From Bacillota bacterium (GTDB lineage Bacteria > Bacillota > UBA4882 > UBA8346), in the NCBI GenBank assembly GCA_023426245.1, contig JAFABB010000022.1:1-47169 (forward strand): a stretch of DNA of 47,169 nt. The letters run 5' to 3'. Positions 41,433-47,169 of the stretch are shown here, piece by piece. Made by a program: the position numbers and the translations under genes. How positions within the stretch are numbered: position 1 is the first letter of the stretch; every line of letters begins with the position of its first letter. Below the pieces are notes generated by a model. That model saw only the letters and a program-made list of their open reading frames with translations, was not told the DNA's origin and did no database searches.

Positions 41433-42275
41433 CTATATCAACTCTTTCAGCCGGACTTCTTGTTGCAGCGAAAGCGCTTCCTGATGAAACAGCTTTTCGG
41501 TTTCCCTGATAAATACTTCCCAGGGGCCGGAAAAACAGGTCACTTTTCCGTGGTGATCATAAACCCTTTCAACCATCAGCGAACCGATCACTTCATAAAA
41601 CTCCTGATACTTACGTAAATCATCCGGGAAAAACCAGCTAGCTTCCGTCAATTCATAAGCCATAAGCCCTTTCCGGTATAGCTCGGACTGGGGATCAGTA
41701 AAGACTGCGGCTCTGGCAAAGTCATCCATAGTGGGCTTCCTTTCCATATTGATTTTTGTTTTAATCATATAATTAATTTCACAATCACTTTCTTCAAGCA
41801 GATTGGTTTCCAAGACAAAAGCCCCGCCATATTTGCCGGAACTCATTTTAAACACCACACAGTCGCCTTTTTGAAAGACTGCCGGTTTAAAGTGGCTCTT
41901 TTTTCTTCTCCTGGCTTTAGTTTTTTCTTTGGCGAGAGAGGAGAGAAAGTTCGCTAATGCTTTTTCCCTTTGGCGAATCTGCCGGGGTGTAGCTCCAAGT
42001 TCTTTCCAAATTTCCAAATCGGCTTTACTGTCGATAATCGCTTTTACTTTCTCGTAAACCCAGGGCTGCAGGGCTTTGCATTCCCACTGGGCTTTGGCCA
42101 GTGCAAACCAAAACTCATTGGTAACTTCCCTGAAATCAATGGTCTCCTTAAAATTCTCTTGCAAAACCTTGGTTATTTGCTCAGGTTCGGCGCCGCCATT
42201 GTAAAGCCGGCAAAAGCGCTCATATACTTCACAAAATGTGTCATTTCCGGACATGCCTGTCCCCCAAGTACCCAC
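41433..42275 (-). CDS. DUF4259-like protein
   Basis: This 280-residue cytoplasmic protein begins GTWGTGMSGNDTFCEVYERF, the hallmark start of DUF4259-type proteins. A helical region runs to about 110, followed by a basic stretch (KEKTKARRRKKSHF) and a beta-rich domain with GDCVVFKMSSGKYGGAFVLE near 155. GGGGG precedes the GTG start. The family often occurs with toxin or immunity genes; its biochemical role is not known to me. It is the largest soluble member of this array. Confidence 0.65.
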   Translation of the reverse strand: MGTWGTGMSGNDTFCEVYERFCRLYNGGAEPEQITKVLQENFKETIDFREVTNEFWFALAKAQWECKALQPWVYEKVKAIIDSKADLEIWKELGATPRQIRQREKALANFLSSLAKEKTKARRRKKSHFKPAVFQKGDCVVFKMSSGKYGGAFVLETNLLEESDCEINYMIKTKINMERKPTMDDFARAAVFTDPQSELYRKGLMAYELTEASWFFPDDLRKYQEFYEVIGSLMVERVYDHHGKVTCFSGPWEVFIRETEKLFHQEALSLQQEVRLKELI

Positions 42276-42370
42276 TATCTATCCCCCACCATCTTTGGCG
42301 AACATTTAAACATTCCCATTTTCAAGTTCCTTTTGACTTTTTTCGATCATCAGAGTACAGAACAAATAAA

Positions 42371-42481
42371 CTAACTTGATGCACAAAATTGAAACCTGTT
42401 CAAAAACTTCTTACGTAAAAGGTTACTTAAACTAAAGAAAATGCCGCTTAACCCTCCAAATAGTAATGCAAAAACAATTTC
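42371..42481 (-). pseudogene. Membrane-helix remnant in frame with the gene before it
   Basis: Directly after the TAA of the 62-residue gene the same frame stays open for 36 codons. It encodes a hydrophobic helix (VFALLFGGLSGIFFSLSNLL) and a basic end. It lacks a clear start. It is either the tail of a disrupted gene or chance. Confidence 0.3.
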
Positions 42482-42670
42482 TTAGTATTCATATTTATCA
42501 ATTTCTTTCTCTACATAATCACAATTGGCACTCTTATCGTATCTACAATGTTCGATCGCTAACTCTAAATCTCCGCTTTCAAAATTAAAATTTAAAAACT
42601 TGATACTGGCATCATGAAATCCATCACCTGTCGATTGAAGAATTTCATTAAATCTTTTTTCGATCGTCAA
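42482..42670 (-). CDS. Small immunity-like protein
   Basis: This 62-residue protein starts at TTG with GAGGG six bases upstream. It contains GDGFHDASIKFLNFNFESGD, a GFHDA element seen in several small immunity-type families, followed by LELAIEHCRYD. It is short for that fold, so it may be a truncated member. The in-frame helix after its stop (42371-42481) supports some damage here. Confidence 0.45.
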   Translation of the reverse strand: MTIEKRFNEILQSTGDGFHDASIKFLNFNFESGDLELAIEHCRYDKSANCDYVEKEIDKYEY

Positions 42671-42737
42671 CTTTATCCCTCACTCATTCCTTGCAGAATT
42701 AAACGATTCAATCCGAAATCAAACCCTTTTCGTGTTC

Positions 42738-42905
42738 TCAATTTCCGGCCTCCGCCAGTCGTTTGCTGATTTCATTGGCTGCTGCTTTCAGTAAATAGGC
42801 CCAAAACTTTAATAAAAACCGTGATGTTCCATTACAGTTCCTTCAATTTCGGGTTTACAACTATATTAAATATTTTCCGTAGGACATTCCAAATGACATG
42901 AAGAA
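42738..42905 (-). pseudogene. Overlapping gene remnants
   Basis: This short stretch encodes three disjoint peptide ends on the minus strand: MSFGMSYGKYLI ending in TAG, KIFNIVVNPKLKEL ending in TAA, and FWAYLLKAAANEISKRLAEA ending in TGA. The first two can be joined by a one-base shift. No complete gene is present. I read it as debris of decayed small genes, although chance ORFs cannot be excluded. Confidence 0.35.
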
Positions 42906-42910
42906 CCCAG

Positions 42911-43405
42911 TTAGGCTATAACTTCGAATTTCTCCGCTAATTCCCGATCATCATCTACATCCCCACTGGCGCCGATCCACAATGTCACTCCCATAACTTT
43001 TTCCAATGCGGTAACTTGGGTTTCCAAATTTCCGATTCGCAAAATTTTCTCCAATTCGGCTTCAGTGACGTTTAAATCCAGCTTCGATTTGATGATTTTG
43101 ATATCCCCTATTTCTTCTTGCAGGTCGTTATATTCCATGCTTTCGCCCGCAATATGGGTGGTTAGCTTTTTACCATCCTCGATGACATTCATAATCCAAT
43201 AATCATTATCAAAATAATAAACCGATAAAAAGACTCCCTTAATTTGCCCCGAAAGCTCCAGGGCGAACTTTTCCACCATTTCCATCTCAAAATAAACATT
43301 TAAAATCGTAATCCAGTTTTGAGCCGTTTTTCCCACATAAAACTGATAATTGTTGTTTAACGTCATTAATCCCGACATGCCCAATCTTTCAAGCATATTA
43401 TTCAA
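42911..43405 (-). CDS. Hypothetical acidic protein, candidate immunity protein
   Basis: This 164-residue soluble acidic protein has alternating strands and helices, e.g. GQIKGVFLSVYYFDNDYWIM near 55 and a long C-terminal helix (AELEKILRIGNLETQVTALE). It starts 10 bases after the stop of a toxin-tip-like ORF, the normal spacing for a toxin-immunity pair. The TTG at 43405 or the ATG three codons later may be the start. The family is not recognised. Confidence 0.55.
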   Translation of the reverse strand: MNNMLERLGMSGLMTLNNNYQFYVGKTAQNWITILNVYFEMEMVEKFALELSGQIKGVFLSVYYFDNDYWIMNVIEDGKKLTTHIAGESMEYNDLQEEIGDIKIIKSKLDLNVTEAELEKILRIGNLETQVTALEKVMGVTLWIGASGDVDDDRELAEKFEVIA

Positions 43406-43415
43406 AGGCTGCAGT

Positions 43416-43562
43416 TCATTTTTCTACGGGATGCTCCGGCCCCTTAAACCGGGATTTTCGATCCCAGTTCACATTGGTAGGATGAACAGCCTTACGATCA
43501 TACGCTCCTATATCAAATCCACCACGGCCTTGATTTTGATTGAATAAAGTATTATCAGCCAC
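43416..43562 (-). CDS. Possible 48-aa orphan toxin tip
   Basis: GTG at 43562 has AAGGAG six bases upstream and encodes ADNTLFNQNQGRGGFDIGAY, then a polar basic end with WDRKSRFKGPEHPVEK. The composition resembles the last residues of polymorphic toxin C-termini rather than a stand-alone protein. The GTG overlaps the stop of the interrupted zinc-ribbon frame by eight bases. A candidate immunity gene follows 10 bases later. Either it is a fragment of a lost large toxin, or a real small gene. Confidence 0.4.
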   Translation of the reverse strand: MADNTLFNQNQGRGGFDIGAYDRKAVHPTNVNWDRKSRFKGPEHPVEK

Positions 43563-43917
43563 AAGTATCTCCTTTTTCTCTCCAACTCCAGCCGCATTTT
43601 TTACACTACAACGCTTTCGGCGTCCTTGCCAACATCCCACACTTCGGGCAATAGTTCAAAAATACCTCATCGGGATATTCATTCAAAATTCTTTCCGCCA
43701 CTTGCTTATAAAATTGCTCTTCTCCATCATGAAGTAAACTTAAAATTTGAGGATCATCCGTACACAAGTCTTTCCAGAGCCGGGATTTCATTTTTTCCGA
43801 ACTGGCGTAGGCAATTTTACCCATGCCAAAAATATGTCTATGCGCCAGAGCTTCATCTGTAGTCATAAGGTGACAATAATAATTGATAACATACTTAGCA
43901 ATATCATCCAAAATCAA
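43555..43917 (-). pseudogene. Zinc-ribbon immunity-like protein cut by TAG
   Basis: The ORF from TTG 43917 gives 103 residues ending FLNYCPKCGMLARTPKAL and a TAG at 43608-43606. The frame then continues CKKCGWSWREKGDTCG to a TGA. Restored, the protein would have two CxxC knuckles (CPKC and CKKC), the expected pair of a zinc ribbon, so the TAG probably replaced a sense codon such as CAG. The N-terminal part is helical. It could still be made as a truncated form without the second metal pair. Confidence 0.55.
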
Positions 43918-44043
43918 TCACATCTTTTCGGGCTGTTTAAAGTCGATAAAATACAGGTATAACGAGCTATTATTATAAAATTGTTGTAACTTTTCGATTT
44001 GCCAAATAAATCCCCAAACGATTCCCGTTACTAGAGAATTCAT
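43918..44043 (-). CDS. Possible 41-aa peptide or gene end
   Basis: ATG at 44043 opens MNSLVTGIVWGFIWQIEKLQ, continuing to a Tyr-rich end (LYLYFIDF). One short hydrophobic segment is present. There is no ribosome site and its stop directly precedes the zinc-ribbon frame. It may be the tail of a decayed membrane immunity gene. Confidence 0.25.
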   Translation of the reverse strand: MNSLVTGIVWGFIWQIEKLQQFYNNSSLYLYFIDFKQPEKM

Positions 44044-44048
44044 TTGAT

Positions 44049-44513
44049 TTAGGTTACAATTATTTTTGTTTCGTCTTCTGTCCCATCCGGATTTGTTTGG
44101 ATAAACCCATGATAAATAGGAGCTAATACTTCCCCATCCTTTGTAAACCTAAAAATTTCAGTTATTGGCGGTGAAACACTTATCTCACTTTCAATAATAA
44201 TTTCAGTTTCTTGTCCTTTTGATTCAATATCAGTTCTTTCAATCACTCGATTCTTTTGATTATTCCAGAAAGACTCAGTTATAATACATTGATTATTGAA
44301 ACGACTATCCTCAAGTACTATTTTTGTTGCTTTTACTCTTTCTCGATTTAGATTAAGATACTCAACGGCATGATTATGAATTGGAACGCAGTCAATCTCA
44401 ATTGTTTCTCCTCCATCCAAATCAAAATATTCTTCCGGTAATAGATTTTTGCTTACCCAATCCTTTTCATCTTCATATAGAAAGTATAAAGTAATTTTGA
44501 AATGACGATTCAA
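44049..44513 (-). CDS. Hypothetical acidic protein, immunity-like
   Basis: This 154-residue soluble protein is beta-rich and acidic: RHFKITLYFLYEDEKDWVSK at the start, ATKIVLEDSRFNNQCIITES near 60, and many Glu/Ile alternations after 95. The start is TTG without a strong ribosome site. No known family is recognised. It is flanked by an Imm33-like gene upstream and the zinc-ribbon remnant downstream. Confidence 0.5.
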   Translation of the reverse strand: MNRHFKITLYFLYEDEKDWVSKNLLPEEYFDLDGGETIEIDCVPIHNHAVEYLNLNRERVKATKIVLEDSRFNNQCIITESFWNNQKNRVIERTDIESKGQETEIIIESEISVSPPITEIFRFTKDGEVLAPIYHGFIQTNPDGTEDETKIIVT

Positions 44514-44561
44514 GAATTATCAGTCCCCACGCTACAGCTTAATCCTACTTATTTTATGAAA

Positions 44562-44879
44562 TTATAAAATATCCTTAGAAAATTTAATTATTTTCCACAT
44601 TTCATTGCGATTATCTCTAATAAGCTCTGTTCCCGGGGGATTTTCTAGTAAGTTTGATAAACTTGGCTCCACTTCTAAGATTTCACCAACTGCCCAAATT
44701 TGAGCATTATTTATATCTTCATTTTTTTCTGTATTGCAAAGAAACTGCCAACCACTATCTACATCGTCTAAGGGTTCATCCCTAATAGCACGCAAAATAG
44801 GAAATTCCTTGCTTGCTGTATGTTCACATAAAATTGCTGATCTACTATCAAAAATTGGATTCTCGTTTTTTTGTCTCAT
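44562..44879 (-). CDS. DUF2185/Imm33-like immunity protein
   Basis: This 105-residue protein resembles DUF2185 (Imm33-type) immunity proteins: DVSGW-like DDVDSGWQFLCNTEKNED near 38, AQIWAVGEILEVEPSLSNLL near 60 and a PPGTELIRD turn near 83. GGGG and a short spacer precede its ATG. This is the clearest named immunity family in the region and supports the array interpretation; the match is by pattern recall only. Confidence 0.6.
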   Translation of the reverse strand: MRQKNENPIFDSRSAILCEHTASKEFPILRAIRDEPLDDVDSGWQFLCNTEKNEDINNAQIWAVGEILEVEPSLSNLLENPPGTELIRDNRNEMWKIIKFSKDIL

Positions 44880-44916
44880 ATTATCCCCTATCCCCCTATT
44901 TGACCCTTATGTGAAT

Positions 44917-45221
44917 TCACTCATCGTCTCCTTGTGAATTAGGACATAAACCTAATAAATCATGAAATATTGCATATTCCACTGTAACTTGGGAACCGAA
45001 AATTGTAACCTCTTTTGGAAATTTTAATTCCGGTATCACTTCAATAATTTCAGCATAACTCAATTCTTGATATCCTAAATTAGCCATTCGTTAACTTGTT
45101 GATGTAAAAAATATTGTTTTTTCGTATAGGCTTGCCCATCAAATCCATCCAGTTTAGGAAACATCCCATTATCATCTAAATTATTCACTTCAAATTGATG
45201 CTGGATATAATAAAAAACCAA
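44917..45221 (-). pseudogene. Frameshifted small gene
   Basis: A first frame (45221-45075) encodes QHQFEVNNLDDNGMFPKLDG, then a stretch ending FLHQQVNEWLI and TAG. A second frame (45087-44917) begins ANLGYQELSYAEIIEVIPEL after its Met and ends in TGA. Joining them at NEWL and ANLG by a one-base shift gives one smooth protein of about 100 residues. Neither piece has a good ribosome site. I read it as one decayed gene; two overlapping small genes are the alternative. Confidence 0.5.
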
Positions 45222-45224
45222 TAA

Positions 45225-46013
45225 TCAACGGATTAAAAATAAAAAAACATTAATACCAGCCAATACCATCCATATTATGGAGATTGCCGTGGATAAAATA
45301 CTCTTTTTCCCGCTGTAAATATTATCAAAGAATATTATAGTTTGAGTGATGGTTGGAAATAAAAACATAAAGTATACCAGTACAATGATATAAAATGGAT
45401 AAATAAAATCTCCTATGCTGCAAAAGGAAAAATTTTTCTGCAGCAAAATCCTGCCTTGAAATATTTGCTTTACAAAAAAGACGGTTAGTCCCAGAACAAC
45501 GGAAATTATGGAATGAAACATCAATTTCCTTTTATTTGTTATAGTTTTATTCGTAATTGCAGATTTCGTCCGGGATACAATTACATAAATTATTATTAAA
45601 AACAAGCATAATGCAATGCACAGAGCGACTATTAATGATACTTCCGTGACTAATTCTTCAAAATCAAAAAAAGAAAGGCTTTTATCCAACGATATCAGTG
45701 TTACGAATAGCAGATATATAAATAGCGTGCAAAAAAAGCACAAAAGTGACTGCAAAAAATCTTTTGGCAATATATATTGATTTTCAGAGCAAAAAAAGTA
45801 TTTATAATATCCAATGATAGTAAATCCCGAAAAGAGCAACAGTAAAACAATAATACTTCTTAGTAATTTATTGAGTATTAGAGCATCCATAAAAAATGAA
45901 TTCGTCAAAACGATATTATATAAAATAAACAGCAACATCCCTTGGACAGTAAATACCAAAATCGGAGTGTGTAAAATGAATTGTGCTTTTAGCCTTTCCA
46001 AAAAAAATATCAT
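45225..46013 (-). CDS. Polytopic membrane protein
   Basis: This protein of about 262 residues has seven or eight hydrophobic helices, for example SIIVLLLLFSGFTIIGYYKY near 55 and LIVALCIALCLFLIIIYVIV near 130, with short basic loops. No transporter motif or family is recognised. ATG 46013 is one possible start; the frame opens four codons earlier at TTG and neither has a ribosome site. It is next to the IS256 transposase, so its 5' end may have been altered. Confidence 0.5.
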   Translation of the reverse strand: MIFFLERLKAQFILHTPILVFTVQGMLLFILYNIVLTNSFFMDALILNKLLRSIIVLLLLFSGFTIIGYYKYFFCSENQYILPKDFLQSLLCFFCTLFIYLLFVTLISLDKSLSFFDFEELVTEVSLIVALCIALCLFLIIIYVIVSRTKSAITNKTITNKRKLMFHSIISVVLGLTVFFVKQIFQGRILLQKNFSFCSIGDFIYPFYIIVLVYFMFLFPTITQTIIFFDNIYSGKKSILSTAISIIWMVLAGINVFLFLIR

Positions 46014-46045
46014 ATAATCAAACAAGGAAAGGTAGGATCAGCACA

Positions 46046-47169
46046 TTGGCAAAACGAGACAAAGAACGGCTTATTCCACGAGAAGTCATCAAAGAATTTA
46101 TCAAAGAACGTAATATTAAAACGATACCCGATATCCAAAATGCATTAAAAGAGATGTTTGGTGAGACATTGCAAGAACTGCTTGAAGCAGAAATGAACCA
46201 TAATCTAGGCTACGAAAAAAATGACAGCAAAAATAAACAAACCGAAAATCGGCGCAACGGACACACTCCAAAAACCGTTCGCAGTGAATTCGGGGAAATA
46301 GACTTGGAGATACCCCGTGACCGAGAAGGAGAATTCGACCCAATCATCGTCAAAAAAAACCAAAGAAATGTCGCCGGGATTGAAGAACAGATTATCGCTT
46401 TATACGCCAAAGGTGTAAGCGTTCGGGATATACAAGACCATTTGCAACGATTGTATGGCATTGATGCCTCCCCGGCTTTAATCTCCAATATTACTAACAA
46501 ACTTATGCCCGTAATTAAAGAATGGCAGAACCGCCCTCTCCATAGTATTTATGCCGTAATTTTTATGGATGCCATACATTACAACGTAAGAGAAGATGGT
46601 ATGATTACCAAAAAAGCCGCCTATGTAATCGTGGGCATCGACTTAGATGGTAAAAAAGATGTTCTGGGTATTTGGATTGGCGAAAATGAATCCGCCAAGT
46701 TCTGGCTCAGTGTTTTAAATGAACTCAGGAACAGGGGCGTTGAAGACATCCTGATTATTTCCGTTGACAACCTAAAGGGATTCTCTGAAGCAATTGCGGC
46801 CTGCTATCCTGAGACCAAGATTCAAAAATGTATTGTTCATCAGATTCGTAATTCATTGCGGTATGTTTCTTATCGGGACCTTAAAAAGCTTACCGGGGAT
46901 CTTCGGCCAGTTTATACAGCATCTTCGGAAAAAGCGGCTCTTGAAGAACTCAATCAATTCGAAAGTGCCTGGGGTGAAAAATATCCCTTAATTATCCGTT
47001 CTTGGCGTCAAAATTGGGCTGAGCTCGCCACATTCTTTGACTATCCGCCAAGTATTCGCAGGATTATCTATACTACAAATATCATTGAGAGTTTTCATCG
47101 CCAATTACGTAAAGTCACTAAAAGCAAGAGCATATTTCCTACCGATGAAGCCTTACTGAAAATGCTTTA
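46046..47169 (+). CDS. IS256-family transposase, cut by the window end
   Basis: This is a DDE transposase of the IS256 (mutator) family. At least 374 residues are seen. The start is TTG with AGGA upstream. The catalytic acids are the Asp in IFMDAIHYNV near 174, the Asp in ISVDNLKGFSEAI near 240, and the Glu in TTNIIESFHRQLRKVTKS near 346, giving the DDE set. The frame is still open at the last base, so the C-terminus lies outside. The left terminal repeat was not identified. Confidence 0.92.
   Translation, partial: MAKRDKERLIPREVIKEFIKERNIKTIPDIQNALKEMFGETLQELLEAEMNHNLGYEKNDSKNKQTENRRNGHTPKTVRSEFGEIDLEIPRDREGEFDPIIVKKNQRNVAGIEEQIIALYAKGVSVRDIQDHLQRLYGIDASPALISNITNKLMPVIKEWQNRPLHSIYAVIFMDAIHYNVREDGMITKKAAYVIVGIDLDGKKDVLGIWIGENESAKFWLSVLNELRNRGVEDILIISVDNLKGFSEAIAACYPETKIQKCIVHQIRNSLRYVSYRDLKKLTGDLRPVYTASSEKAALEELNQFESAWGEKYPLIIRSWRQNWAELATFFDYPPSIRRIIYTTNIIESFHRQLRKVTKSKSIFPTDEALLKML

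Noticed and set aside
43563..43640. N-terminal extension of the toxin-tip-like ORF
   Set aside because: These codons are a shadow of the zinc-ribbon gene in another frame; a good ribosome site lies before the GTG at 43562.
37344..43917. TAG recoding as a sense codon
   Set aside because: The XRE, DUF374 and MalF-type genes end in TAG at their normal lengths, so the two internal TAG codons are better explained as mutations.

Overview
The window reads as a diderm, probably spore-forming member of the Bacillota (Firmicutes). Three lines of evidence support this: a Kdo/lipid A operon (kdsD, kdsC, kdsA, lpxK, waaA plus an acyltransferase), a Spo0E-type sporulation phosphatase, and purine-rich Shine-Dalgarno sites with frequent GTG/TTG starts. 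An acyl-CoA dehydrogenase/ETF cluster with a ferredoxin-fused EtfA suggests anaerobic metabolism. A Limnochordia/Hydrogenispora-like or Negativicutes-like host is possible; the exact taxon cannot be fixed from sequence alone.

Layout. 1-2040: a complete group II intron with its reverse transcriptase/maturase. 2.4-10.7 kb (minus strand): a sugar module made of sensor kinase, NarL-type regulator, membrane-anchored solute-binding protein, RbsB-RbsA-RbsC importer and PfkB-type sugar kinase. A perfect dyad sits just upstream of a -10 box in front of rbsB. 11.1-16.9 kb: two secreted carbohydrate-active proteins (CBM5/12 plus lysozyme-like; CBM2 plus CE2 esterase). Between them lie an XRE regulator and a Spo0E protein bracketed by two related MITE-like repeats, a DJ-1/PfpI protein with a 38-aa membrane peptide, and a methyltransferase remnant. 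17.0-20.5 kb: acd-etfB-etfA with a MITE-like element between acd and etfB. 20.6-26.1 kb: the Kdo/lipid A operon. 26.6-28.7 kb: a zinc-ribbon membrane protein and a GT39/ArnT-like transferase on the plus strand.

28.8-35.5 kb (minus): a CUT1 importer with a GH94 glycoside phosphorylase and a cupin; long hairpin-rich DNA separates the binding-protein gene from the permeases. 35.8-36.5 kb: two predicted structured RNAs ending in terminators, flanking eleven exact 21-bp tandem units of two alternating types. 37.3-46.0 kb (minus): a run of small unrelated acidic or membrane ORFs with several decayed members, best explained as an immunity-gene array (polyimmunity-like locus) of a polymorphic toxin system. 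A toxin-tip-like ORF precedes one candidate immunity gene. The window ends inside an IS256-family transposase.

The best candidates for something undescribed are the decaying immunity array, the 21-bp array with its flanking RNAs, the structured leader inside the CUT1 operon, and the kinase/regulator/anchored-binding-protein sensor unit. No rRNA, tRNA or convincing CRISPR array was seen.
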